The notes under the pieces are model-generated. The model was given only the letters and a program-made list of their open reading frames with translations, did not search any database and was not told the origin of the DNA. 64,000 nucleotides of DNA from Doris montereyensis (lineage: Eukaryota > Mollusca > Gastropoda > Nudibranchia > Dorididae): positions 1 to 64,000 of the forward strand of contig JAXRKP010001005.1 of NCBI GenBank assembly GCA_037039925.1, written 5' to 3'. This document shows positions 1 to 12,794 of the stretch, one piece after another. Made by a program: the position numbers and the translations under genes. Every line of letters starts with the position of its first letter. Positions within the stretch are counted from its first letter, which is position 1.

Positions 1-581
1 AGCATTGTCCTCATATTGCATTCCCTAACAATCATACACACATGCACATATATTCATCTTGTCCGATGAGAGTGTTATATCAAACTCGTTGCTCAACGAA
101 CACACACATCACATACAAATCCGCACAGCATGACTGGTTCAATGCCCCATTACAATGGAGTTCAGTTCAAGTAAATATGCCAGTGCAGTAGATAATTTCC
201 ACAACGACAAAACCAACCTCTAATCTAATCCAGCCAGCCAGCCAGCCAGTCAACCAGTCAACCATATGGGGTTGTGGCGTTTCATCTTTCCGAACCATTG
301 TTATTGTTAGAAATGGCTGCCAGGTTTCATATCCTTGTAGCAACTGGATCCGCCTTCTCGGTGAATGGTCGCCGTGACCGAACGCTTTGTTAAATCATTC
401 GGCTGAAATTCAAAGGTTCTGCCGGCACTACTTGCCTAAACTAAAATCTACGTTGGTACAAATCATGATAGTGATAGTGAAAGAAATGATATTGAATAAT
501 AGCAAAGCCCCATAGGAACAAAGACGAGACAAATACAAGGAATAGACAGAAAAAGAACCTAGCCACCTTGGGGATCGAACC
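1..581. other. Intergenic sequence, no gene seen
   Basis: No convincing open reading frame or RNA gene is visible. There is a short run of CCAG-type tetranucleotides near 232-262. The rest looks like ordinary AT-rich intergenic DNA ahead of the first minisatellite. Confidence 0.5.
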
Positions 582-773
582 CATTGGCAAAATCATTCAG
601 TCAATGTCATCATTGGCAAAATCATTCAGTCAATGTCATCATTGGCAAAATCATTCAGTCAATGTCATTATTGGCAAAATCTTTCAGTCAATGTTATCCT
701 TGACAAAATCATTCAGTTAATGTCATCATTGACAACATCAATCAGCCAATGCCATCATTGACAAAGACATTCA
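582..773. repeat. 29-bp minisatellite, family A, left array
   Basis: About six and a half head-to-tail copies of a 29-bp unit beginning CATTGGCAAAATCATTCAG and ending CAATGTCAT. Copies diverge towards the right end. The same unit, in the same orientation, forms a longer array at 5240-5685. Each unit carries the short inverted pair CATTG and CAATG at its ends. There are no unique spacers, so this is a plain minisatellite. Confidence 0.9.
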
Positions 774-1368
774 TGTTGTTTTGGGGTTTGTTACACTTTC
801 GACATGCTCCTTGCCTCACTGTTTGTCTTTATAAATCCTGATAGCCAAAAGGTACTTTTCATTCGTTTTGCAAATCAAGATTGTCAATATGGTGAAGTAT
901 CGATATAACGAGCACACGCTATCGGAGGTCCCGGTGGTTGGATTTGTAGAGCGTTTGACTGCCAGCCAATTTACCCGAGTTCTATACTAAATCCGGATAT
1001 GTTGTTCTTTTCTGACATTTCCTATCAATGGTCAACCCAACAGATAACTAAAGGAGGCGTGGAAAGCGATGGCAACCTTCATGTACTTCATTGTACCTTA
1101 AGCCCATGAGATCACCGCATGTGATGGACAGGGTAAATTGCAATTCAGGATTCTGCTCCTGAGTAGAACCCTACACTAAACATTGAGATAGGAATATTAA
1201 CTTTGTACATAGGTAGGCGTACTTCAAATGGGGAGTGATAACCTAAACATGAAGAAGGTCCTCTTGCTCAAAATAACAACAACAAAAATATAAGTCTAAC
1301 TCATTGAATTTTAGATATCGAAGGATGTATAAACTTTCAAACACCTAGCACCATTTCGTCTGACAATA
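774..1368. other. Sequence between minisatellites, no gene seen
   Basis: About 600 bp of non-repetitive AT-rich DNA between the family A and family B arrays. No long open frame or recognised motif was found. Confidence 0.45.
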
Positions 1369-2225
1369 TCCTATGTCCGAGAAACTCACTTGATAACCTA
1401 CATAGTCACGTAGAACATCCTCTATGTCCGAGAAACTCACTTGATAACCTACATAGTCATGTAGAACATCTTCTATGTCCGAGAAACTCACTTGATAACC
1501 TACATAGTCACGTAGAAGATCCTCTATGTCCGAGAAACTCACTTGATAACCTACATAGTCATGTAGAACATCTTCTGTGTCCGAGAAACTCACTTGATAA
1601 CCTACATAGTCACGTAGAACATCTTCTGTGTCCGAGAAACTCACTTGATAACCTACATAGTCATGTAGAACATCTTCTATGTCCGAGAAACTCACTTGAT
1701 AACCTACATAGTCACGTAGAACATCTTCTATGTCCGAGAAACTCACTTGATAACCTACATAGTCATGTAGAACATCTTCTATGTCCGAGAAACTCACTTG
1801 ATAACCTACATAGTCACGTAGAACATCTTCTGTGTCCGAGAAACTCACTTGATAACCTACATAGTCACGTAGAACATCTTCTATGTCCGAGAAACTCACT
1901 TGATAACCTACATGGTCACGTAGAACATCTTCTGTGTCCGAGAAACTCACTTGATAACCTACATAGTCACGTAGAACATCTTCTGTGTCCGAGAAACTCA
2001 CTTGATAACCTACATAGTCACGTAGAACATCTTCTGTGTCCGAGAAACTTATTTGATAACCTACATGGTCACGTAGAACATCTTCTATGCCCGAAAAACT
2101 CACATGATAACTTATATGGTCACGTAGAACATCATCTATGTCTGAGAAACGCCTGATAACCGCCATGGTCACGTAGAACATCATCTTTGTCCCAGAAACA
2201 CCTGATAACATTCATAATCAGGTAG
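1369..2225. repeat. 51-bp minisatellite, family B
   Basis: Roughly 16-17 tandem copies of a 51-bp unit containing GTCCGAGAAACTCACTTG, GATAACCTACATAG and CACGTAGAACATCTTC. The copies in the middle are nearly identical and the two ends are diverged. Variants are mostly transitions at two sites (CACG/CATG and CTATG/CTGTG). Because 51 is a multiple of three, the minus strand stays open for 288 codons as a 17-residue repeat, but no start context, splice site or homology supports a protein. Each unit has the inverted hexamers ACATAG and CTATGT 16 bp apart. Confidence 0.92.
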
Positions 2226-2758
2226 AGCATAAATTAATGTCAAGCCGTGGGTAGTAATTAGCTCCACGCTTAAGCTAATTCTCCCTGTTTGACATACGAT
2301 TGTTGAAGGATATAGATACGAAGTCTCACACAAGCATGCAACTCATAAGAAATTAAGAGTTACAAGTCCAATTTGTGTATTACAATACTATAGACATTTA
2401 ATAAGTATCAATACGATGATGAACGATTATAAGGTGAAATAATTAAAACAACGACGAATCAATAATGCCAAAAGAAAAGTAAAACAATTGGATCAGTCTT
2501 ACCTTGATACCATTGAAATACACAGACATATCCTATTATTAAACTAAATTAAAGTAAAAACACATATAATCTCTATAAATGTCTACACATGAACTTGTTC
2601 TTGGTGTTTGCTGGTCATTCTTTGTGAACACCACACCAGTCTGATAAACATCAACGATTTCAGTGTAGATGACCACCAGATCAGCACGTCATCCAAAATA
2701 CACGCAGTAGGCAGTCGTACAGGTCACAATACACAGCAGTGGTGAAGTCTCCAAACCA

Positions 2759-2803
<45 letters not shown>

Positions 2804-3931
2804 TGGTAGTCAACCAGTACGGGGTTACCTTACCGCTGTAGAGGTTCAAACCCTCAATTACAATCAGGTTAATTACAATTAAATAGTTAACCATAAGCTT
2901 ACCATTTATGGTCTCACGTTTGACATTGACGATTACAGTAACAACATCAATCAGTTGTCTTCAAATCGTATATACATCAAATATTATTATTATTATAATT
3001 ATGCAATACTGTAACGCATAGAGCTGTTAAGGGAGAAGTTATCTCCTTATAATACTAATAATATATATAAGTAACTATTCATTATTATTCATAGTTATCT
3101 ATGTTACCTTCCTGATAATGATCTCAGTTAATATAGCAACAATGTAAGAATGGAACGTAATCCTTCACAATGAAAATCCATAGAGATTCCATACAATAAA
3201 CTCTCTATTAAAATAAACGTATTACATATCATGACTTTAAACAATATATCGATCAAACTAAGGCAACCTTAACAATGTACAATGAAAATCATTCCCTATT
3301 TGTTCTATCAAGGTTCCTTATGATAAGGAAGTAATGTATATAATAATTTACCCATCAACACGAGACAAACTTGGGTCCGCTCGTTCCATCTTTAGATTTA
3401 AGGAGACAACACTTTTAAGTGTTAATAAAACTTGCAGTTTTAAACTCGAAATCATTGTCTCAACATCTAGGATCTTGTCCCAAAGCGATGTCTTTTATAT
3501 GCCAGCCGAGAATGGACTAACCCTCACGAAGATGAATAGGATGAGTGAACATTGAGAGGAGACTACGGGTATTTATACTACTACTAATGTTGCTCCACAA
3601 TTTCACCATCCAGGAAGTCTTACTCCCGTATATGGTCACTGCCATATTTGGTTCGAGTCTTTCCGATGACGTTTCGAGAAAGTTACCCTCGCAGTATCTA
3701 CCGCAACTTTTCTATGCTGGGGAAGTATAATATCCTTATTTGGGCATACACATCCCGGCTAATCTTAACAAGCACGAGCCCCGCCACGAGTAATGAATCT
3801 CACTACTTCAAGGTCAAATCATGGCACGTACAGATGGGATTTCCCATCCCACGAACACGGGGTCGAGAATACGCCTCCGTACAATCGTATCATATTCTAC
3901 ATTCTTTCTCTCCTACCCTTATTCTTACATA
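2226..3931. other. AT-rich spacer with a (CA)n microsatellite
   Basis: This spacer separates the two family B arrays. It contains a clean (CA)n microsatellite at about 2757-2801 and several ATTATT stretches near 2985-3090. Short open frames exist (for example 3334-3555 and 3648-4001) but show no domain, codon pattern or similarity that I recognise. Confidence 0.5.
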
Positions 3932-5098
3932 CTGTGTCCGAGAAACACCTGATAACCTCCATAGTCAGGTAGATCATCATATATGTACGAGAAACATCTG
4001 ATAACCTCCATAGTCAGGTAGATCATCATATATGTCCGAGAAATACCTGATAACCTCCATAGTCAGATAGAACATCGCCTATGTCTGAGGAACGCCTGAT
4101 AACCTCCATAATCAAATGTAACATCATATGTCCAAGAAACACCTGGTAACCTCCATAGTCAGGTAACACATAATCTTTGTCCGAGAAACGCCTGATAACA
4201 TTCATAGTCAGGTAGAAAAGTAGATATGTCCGAAAACACCTGATAACGTCCATAGTCAGGTAGAGCAACGTATATGTCCGAAAAACACATGATAACCTCC
4301 ATAGTCAGGTAGAACATTATATATGTCCGAGAAATACCCGATAATATCCATAGTCAGGTAGATCAATGCCCGACAAACACCTGATAACCTCCATGGTCAG
4401 GTAGTACATCATATATATCCGACAAACACCTGATAACCTCCATGGTCAGGTCGAACATCATCTATGTCCGAGAAACACCTGATAACCTTAATGGTCACGC
4501 AGAACATCATCTATGTCCGAGAAACATCTGATAACCTTAATGGTCACGCAGAACATCATCTATGTCCGAAAAACACCTGATAACCTCCAGGGCCACGTAG
4601 AACATCACATATGTCCTAGAAACACCTGATAACCTCCATAGTCAGGTCGAACATCATCTATGTCAAGAAACACCTGATAGCCTTAATGGTCACGCAGAAC
4701 ATCATGAATGTCCGAGAAACACCTGATAACCTCCATGTCAGATAGAACAACATCTATGTCCGAGAAACACCTGATAACGTCCATAATCAGGTAGAACATC
4801 ATATATGTCCGAGAAATACATGATAACCACCATAGTCAGGTAAAACAGCATATATGTCCGAGAAACACCTGATAACCTCCATAATCAGGTAGAACATAAT
4901 TTATGTCCAAGAAACACATGATAACCTCTATTGTCAGGTAGAACATCATCTATGTCTGAGAAACATCTGATAAACTCCATAATCAGGTAGAACATCATAT
5001 ATGTCCGAGAAACACCTGATAACCTCCATAATCAGGTAGAACATCGCTTATGTCCGAGAAACACCTGATAACCGCCCTAGTCAGGTGGTAGAACATCA
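3932..5098. repeat. Diverged minisatellite, family B', units near 49 bp
   Basis: Roughly 23 imperfect copies of a unit containing GTCCGAGAAACACCTGATAA, CCTCCATAGTCAGGTAGAAC and ATCATATAT. It is clearly related to the 51-bp array at 1369-2225 and in the same orientation, but the unit is about 2 bp shorter (CACCTG in place of CTCACTTG). The copies are far more diverged, so this looks like the older array and 1369-2225 like a recently homogenised derivative. Confidence 0.9.
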
Positions 5099-5239
5099 TG
5101 CTCAGTGAGCTAGAATCACGGGGAAAGCAAGAGACATAAATCAGAAGGAAAGAAATTTCGAGAAATGGAAACATACCAACAGCGAAGATGAATTTTAGAA
5201 TAAATCAAAAAAGAAGAAGAGACTAATTATAAAAGAGTG

Positions 5240-5685
5240 TCACTGGAATGTGATCATTGGCAAAGTCATTCAGTCAAATTCATCATTAGAAATCATTCAG
5301 CCAATATCATTATTGGCAAAATTACTCAATCAAAATGTCATCATTGACAAAGTCCTTCAGTCAATGTCATCATTGGCAACGGCATTCAGTCAATGTCAAC
5401 ATTGACAAAGTCATTCAGTTAATGACAACATTTGCAAAGACATTCAGTCAACGTTATCATTGGCAAAGTCATTCAGTCAATGTCATCATTGGCAAAGTCA
5501 TTCAGTCAATGTCATCATTAGCAAAGTCATTCAGTCAATGTCCTCATTGGCAAAGTCATTCAGTCAATGTCCTCATTGGCAAAGTCATTCAGTCAATGTC
5601 ATCATTGGCAAAGTCATTCAGTCAATGTCATCATTAGCAAAGTCATTCAGTCAATGTCCTCATTGGCAAAGTCATTCAGTCAATG
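5240..5685. repeat. 29-bp minisatellite, family A, right array
   Basis: About 15 copies of the 29-bp family A unit (CATTGGCAAAGTCATTCAG then TCAATGTCAT). The central copies are almost perfect. Overlapping open frames across it are artefacts of the periodicity. Same unit and orientation as the array at 582-773. Confidence 0.92.
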
Positions 5686-6184
5686 CCGACGGAACTTTGA
5701 TGTGCCTTTGAATAGCTTCTGACTCTAAAGAGGATGAGTGCCAGCGATGCCGTGGCAAAGTCATCGAAATTTTCCAATCACATTCCTACCATGTTCATGT
5801 TCAGAAAAGCTGAATCTTCCTTTCCAAGGCCTATTCTATCTGAAACTTTTCTCAAAAGATTTTTTTACTCATTATCACCGTGAACCTTCAAATTGTCTCC
5901 ATACGTCAGTGCTGCTGGATGCCCATATAATAGCAACGCTTGTATCCAGGACACGCTCTGGGGTGAGCAAAGATCATCGACGACACTCCGCCATCGCACT
6001 CTGTTCTGGGCTGTCTGTTGTATTCCTGTTCAGTTGGTTCCCTGCATCATTATCTGGTCTTCAGTGTCTCGCCTCCAGATGCTGCGAGGTCAGACTCTCT
6101 TCCTTATTTTCCCCTACGGCTTCCAGATAAGGGACTGGCGTGTGGTGCTTAATGCTGGCTTCATGAGACTGTGTTCAATCATAT

Positions 6185-6452
6185 AAAGGAAGTACGGCTG
6201 AAACGGTTTGTCAGAGCTCAAAAGTTGAAATACTTTGATCACATCAAGCGACACGAGGGTTCATGAATAATGATTTCAAAGGGTAAAATGAGTAGGAAAA
6301 GAAGCACAGGAAGTCCAGGCAGAAGATGGTAGAAATATTAGATATAGAGGAAACATTTGGAGAAAGAAAAAAATTAATGAGGCTGGAAAAATGGCACATG
6401 ATAGACAGACACTTAGAGGTGCTGTCAGTGATGCAACGTCATATGGGACATG
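6185..6452 (+). mobile_element. Non-LTR retrotransposon 3' end, decayed
   Basis: Translated with frame changes, the plus strand shows the typical C-terminal tail of a LINE ORF2 protein. There is a block like LKYFDHIKRH near 6215-6255, then an arginine-rich linker, then EAGKMAHDRQTLRGAVSDAT (about 6379-6438). Stops and frameshifts interrupt it. The tail motif (gly-arg-rich linker, then A-x-DR-x-x-x-R-x-A-V-x-x-A-T) is common at the end of invertebrate LINE polyproteins. The open frame at 6326-6595 is a shifted reading of this remnant plus the triplet repeat. Confidence 0.7.
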
Positions 6453-6461
6453 CAGTCGATG

Positions 6462-6477
6462 ATGACGATGGTGGTGG

Positions 6478-6528
<51 letters not shown>

Positions 6529-6538
6529 CGATGATGAC
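6462..6538. repeat. (GAT)n trinucleotide repeat
   Basis: About 25 GAT triplets with a few GAC/GGT interruptions, directly after the LINE tail at 6185-6452. Some LINE families end in short simple repeats, so it is probably the element's 3' tail, later expanded. It reads as poly-Asp or poly-His depending on strand, with no sign of being coding. Confidence 0.85.
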
Positions 6539-7440
6539 AAAGTGCACAACAAAAAGATTCCACCAATCGATGAACTACATGCATTTATAATGTAATATTA
6601 TATTCCAAGAAGGGTTTATTAGAAATACTTGTGTATTTATAAAATTAAACAGGCCCTATATAACAATACTGATCTCTTAAGACAACAAGATTGATGCATT
6701 TGGTAAATGAAACGGTTTTTTTCTTAAAAAACCAAAATAACGATGAGATAAGAGTGGACAGGATCAACAAACAGCACATGCAAGACTGAGGTCTTGTCAT
6801 CAAACAGGATGGGATACGTATTGCAACCTACCGGTGGGGTTCCTAGTAATCTAATACAATGTAGAACGAACGATGATCTAGATTAATAAGATCTAGTTTT
6901 TGTAATTATATACATGTACATATATTTTTTTTACTCTTAATATATGGTACAAAAACATTAAGAAGGAAAGGTGGCTAGCATAATATGTTCATTGCATGAC
7001 ACTTTGAGTGCGCGTCTGTTCACAGCACATAAAATTTTTAACTTCACGTCGGCCTATTTTGCCCTTTGTCAGTCTCTCCTCATTCTCGTCAGCAGACTTC
7101 AATATGGTTCTAATAATAATTTCGCAGAAAAAAAAACTTTAGAGACATGGACATTGTAGATCTAGATCTAGATCTACATAGCATAACATGTACATGTATC
7201 GTTAACATATTTTTATATTCATTCATGTTGATGAATTAAAATACATTCCGTGGTATCTCTGAATACCGAATGTACATTGTATTTTTTCATCTGAGATTTT
7301 CTTAGAAATGCTCTATTATTGTTCAGCGCTCCATCGAGGCCATAGCAGCCTGCATTGGTCTGCAGCTGTGCCAAGGCCCATCAAATTTAACGACTCCTCC
7401 TACTTCCGGAATAAACGAGAAGGCGTAGAAGTAATGGCGA
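6539..7440. other. Region upstream of the BAG3-like gene
   Basis: AT-rich DNA with no gene. It contains a palindromic AGATCT cluster at 7157-7180 (TAGATCTAGATCTAGATCTA), a motif that recurs through the window. An ETS-like ACTTCCGGAA lies near 7401-7410. Confidence 0.4.
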
Positions 7441-7448
7441 CCCGATGT

Positions 7449-7642
7449 TTCGAGAAGATGGACTACTAATGAAATTTGACGCTGTTGTGTTTCGTTTAGT
7501 TGGGAGAGAGAGAGAGCAGAAAGTCACATTATATAGTTTTCTGTAATACTAAACTATTCTAAGACTAAATATTAGCATATTTTGTGAATTTCGACGGAGA
7601 TAATTCTAGATTTTATCCAGTGTTTTCGGCATCGTTCTCGAA
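7449..7642 (+). promoter_or_regulatory. Possible heat-shock elements upstream of BAG3
   Basis: Two perfect TTCnnGAA inverted pairs lie upstream of the BAG3-like start codon: TTCGAGAA at 7449-7456 and TTCTCGAA at 7635-7642. Vertebrate BAG3 is a known HSF1 target, so heat-shock elements would be expected. Each site has only two units rather than the three of a full consensus, and the transcription start is unknown, so this is suggestive only. Confidence 0.35.
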
Positions 7643-7710
7643 CTATCGTGCTCTCACACACTCTCGAAGCTGCTGGAAGAGTAAGTTTATTGTTGACCAG
7701 ACCTATATAA

Positions 7711-9428
<1,718 letters not shown>

Positions 9429-10138
9429 TACAGAGGAACACGTTTAAACCGAAAACGGTTAAACCAAAAAAAATCGATAAACCAAAATGATTTGGAATCC
9501 CCGATCTTTTCTTCTCTTTGTCTTTGTTAAATAAATAGCGATAAACCGAAGTGGCCCTACCGCTAAACCGAAATAAAAATTCACTGAGTTGCGGTCCAAA
9601 AGTCAACCTACATCTTTGCCGTGCTAGTTCAAGACATCCAAGAAGGCTACAATTACTAGGCTATACACTATACATGTGTACAATCACACGCAAGAGAGAG
9701 AAGTGGGGGGGGAGGAGAGATGGGTGGCGTGATGCTACGGTCAATGGCTGCTGCACAGTGCGCGAGGGTGCGAGAGGCAAATTATCCGCGTGGCACCGAT
9801 CAGTGATCGTCATAGGCTGGTTCACTGCACTGTCATTGATTACGGCCACACGCGACGGCATTCCATCACGATTTTTTTCAGCGCATAATAATCATTCTGT
9901 TATTAAAAATCGTCTTTATTGTTTGTTTTTCTGAAATAAAATTGAAAAAAAAAAAAAAACCAACTAAATTTAAATGAAGACAAACGTGCATCATAGGGTC
10001 CACGGCAGGCCACGCCGTGTGCATGATGTCAAGGACATTATTACTTCCCTTTACCGAACGCCATTTCCGGTGGACTAACGCTAAACCGAAATACATTGAC
10101 CGGTCCCGTCACTTTCGGTTTAAACGTGTTCCACTGTA
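9429..10138. mobile_element. DNA transposon with terminal inverted repeats (non-autonomous)
   Basis: The ends are an inverted pair of about 26 bp. The left reads CAGAGGAACACGTTTAAACC and on into GAAA; the reverse complement of the right end reads CAGTGGAACACGTTTAAACC and on into GAAA. Both are flanked by TA (9429-9430 and 10137-10138), the target duplication typical of Tc1/mariner-like elements. Sub-terminal TAAACCGAA copies recur near both ends. No transposase is encoded, so this is a roughly 0.7-kb MITE-like element in BAG3 intron 1. Confidence 0.85.
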
Positions 10139-10743
10139 GCACCTACATTTCCCAGATGAAACTTTCACCCTTATATCTTAAAGAGTTAAATCATTTCCAA
10201 CCACTACTGTTCGGACATTGTGTTGATGTCCACAGTGCCTGAATTCAGAAAAAGAAATTGGACAAAATCAAAGAATTGCACAATTTAAATACAATGTCAA
10301 TAGCACGATTCTTGATCTATATTGAAATTAGAATTGTGGAATTAGCAACATACATGGCCATTTTTAATATTGCATGAGCAACTTTAAATGTTGTTGCCTG
10401 GTTCCTTGCCTATTTAACTGTTGTGGCCATTCTTAAAGATGTAGAGATACTAAACTAGACAACAGTGTAGCAACCATTGCTCAGATTTCATTCCTAACTT
10501 TCCTGTTCTTAAATCTTGTTGGTTACCTTCTTTTTTGTACCACTGTATATAATTTCTAAATTGCTTGCTTATTTATAACCGCTTTCTCAATTAGATGACT
10601 TTTTTAAAGTCTGATCTTGAATCATGAGAAATCTGGACACAAAATGAAAATGTGGGTGCTTGAAAAACTCTTTGCCTTATGTTTTATTTTTTATTTTCTT
10701 CCCTCCCATTCCATCCATACCTTTGATTGTGCATGGATAGCAG

Positions 10744-10806
10744 ATGATGGCAAATCTGTCTCCTTTCCGAGCGGGTCCAGATTTTTCAGATTATGAGATA
10801 AGGAAG
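10744..10806 (+). CDS. BAG3: BAG3-like co-chaperone, exon 2 (linker)
   Basis: A 63-nt exon between an acceptor (GCATGGATAGCAG|ATG) and a donor (AGGAAG|GTAGGC), phase 0 on both sides. It encodes 21 residues, MMANLSPFRAGPDF then SDYEIRK, with no recognised domain. It would lie between the WW domain and the first IPV motif. Placement rests on splice signals, phase and open frame only. Confidence 0.55.
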
Positions 10807-11610
10807 GTAGGCATATATGTGTGATGTTTAGCACTCCAGAGCTGGGTGGGGGTTTTTTTTGTGAGCTCTGGTCATACTTCTCAGTGCATTTGTGTGAGAA
10901 AACGAGCTTCAGGTGCCTTTTTTAAATTCTTCCCTTTAAAATAATTATCATTTTAATGATAGAGATCACCCTTAATTTGATTGAAAATAACGACAAAAAT
11001 TAGAAATTTGTTTTATTTACAGTAGCAATCTAACTCTTGCTTTAGTTTTTTTTTCTTGCTTGCTCTGTCAGTGTCACTCTCTTAAGCTATGATTTCTAGA
11101 TCAACAGATGCACCTAAATTCATAATGGATATAAAATTGCATGCACATTCTTAATCATTTTTGCTCATATATTGAGCACTAAGACAGATGTTAACCAGTG
11201 TTAAATGTAAGACTTTAAATTCATGTAAAAACACCCTTCTCAACAGCTTACAGTGTTGTTATTTTATTCAATTCTCTCATCCTTATCTTTGAAAATACTT
11301 ATAATGTGTTTACTAATCCAACACCCATTTTTTCTTTTCCTTTGATCCCTGAGTAAGGAAGAAACTGCATTTTACCTCTACAATGTGATATATCTCAACA
11401 TAGAAAGCGTTATTTAGAACAGTGCACTAATGCCATTAATTTTTCAGTCAGTCTTATGTGGGAAGCTTTTTTTGTTTCTTTGTTGGTTGATTCTCTTATA
11501 AAATTTCCTTTTAAACGTTGTGTTTATTTCATAAATACGCTGGTCCCGTATCATTTACCGTGTATTCCATCACTAAATATCGTGATATCTTTTTGTCTAT
11601 TTCCGTTCAG

Positions 11611-12794
11611 GCTTTCAGCCATCCAACAAATCAGGCTTTCTATCAAAAACCTTTCCAGCCTGACTCAGGGGTATTGAAATTCCAGTTCAGCATGTCAATC
11701 ACGGGCAGCATCAGCCACAGAACATGCAATATCCTCATCCAAACAGCAACCACCACCACCCCCAGCCACAGCAACCAGCCCCACATCATGCCCAACATCC
11801 AGGAGCAAACCAGCATAATGCTCAGCAGGGCGTTCACCCCGCAAACGAGGAGACACCTGGGAAATTCCGATACAGCATTTAGGAGGTCAAGATCAACAGG
11901 CTGGGCATCCACAGCCGCATCCACAGCAGTCTAATCAGCGTCCAGATAATGGTACACACTTTCAGTCAGTCGCACATAAGCAGTTTCCAGCCCAACCCTC
12001 TTCCAATCACTCCAACGCTTCCTCATCCGATGACCAGCCACCATGCTGAAGGACATGGTGTTGGTGGCGGTCAGAACATGTCACGTCAATCCGTGACCAT
12101 CCCTATCATACATCAGCAAGGTCAGCGTAACCCTAGTCCTGCTAGAAGTCCCAAGCCAGGCATGAGAGCGGAAAGTCCCCGCAACAGTCCCAGTCCTCGG
12201 CCAGACTTTTCCCGGGCCGTGCCGCAATCGGCTCAGCAATCGCATCCAACACACCCAAATCCCCAAGAGCCAACACCCGATTATGACAAGCCGCCCCAAG
12301 TGAACAAGCCCCCACAGACGTCAGTTCCTCAACCACAGGCGGCTCCCAAGTCAGATGTCGAAAGGGCTTTTGACATCATCAATGGAGTCGTGAATGAGGT
12401 GAAGGCGTTGGAAGACCAGGTCAACAATTTCAACGGTATAAGGAAAGACAAAGATTATATGTATCTAGAGGAGATGTTAACCCGCACCTTGATTAAATTG
12501 GACTCGGTGGAGGCAGGCTGTCATGAAAATGTGCGGCTGGCAAGAAAACAGGCCGTTAAACTTATTCAGTCAGCTTTAGATCTACTGGAACTGAAGGCTT
12601 ACGCCGGGGCCTCCCAACCTGCGGGTTCTGCAAATGCCGCTAGTGAACCAATGGAGTCTTCGTCCAGAGCAACCCCTGACGCTAATATCCCAGCCTCTAA
12701 ACAAAATAGTGGAAGTGAAAGCAATAAGAGCAAATCATCAAAGGATCCCAGTCAAGTTAAAGAAATGCAATTAGACAGTGAAGTTCCATGCTAG
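11611..12794 (+). CDS. BAG3: BAG3-like co-chaperone, last coding exon (IPV motifs and BAG domain), frame broken
   Basis: Opens at acceptor TTCCGTTCAG|GCT and ends at TAG 12792-12794. Coding similarity moves between frames: AFSHPTNQAFYQKPF in one frame, then GIEIPVQHVN at 11670 in another, then WEIPIQHLGG near 11858 in the third, then SVTIPIIHQQ (about 12089) through the C-terminus in the second frame again. The three I-P-[V/I]-x-H motifs resemble the BAG3 IPV motifs that bind small heat-shock proteins such as HSPB8. A Pro/Ser-rich linker with several SP sites follows. The BAG domain (about 12366-12600, starting AFDIINGVVNEVKALEDQV and ending LDLLELKA) binds the HSP70 nucleotide-binding domain. 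A Ser-rich tail follows. At least three single-base frame shifts near 11665, 11845 and 11985-12040 are needed; sequencing indels are the likeliest cause. An acceptor at 11667 could remove the first one. Confidence 0.85.

Noticed and set aside
1345..2211. A 288-codon minus-strand frame of 17-residue repeats
   Set aside because: It follows from a 51-bp tandem repeat whose unit is a multiple of three. The sister array does not keep a frame, and there is no homology or splice support.
5240..5685. CRISPR-like direct repeats of 29 bp
   Set aside because: The units abut with no unique spacers, there are no cas genes, and the genome is eukaryotic.
6276..6595. Poly-His (minus) and poly-Asp (plus) frames
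   Set aside because: Both are readings of a (GAT)n microsatellite attached to a LINE remnant.
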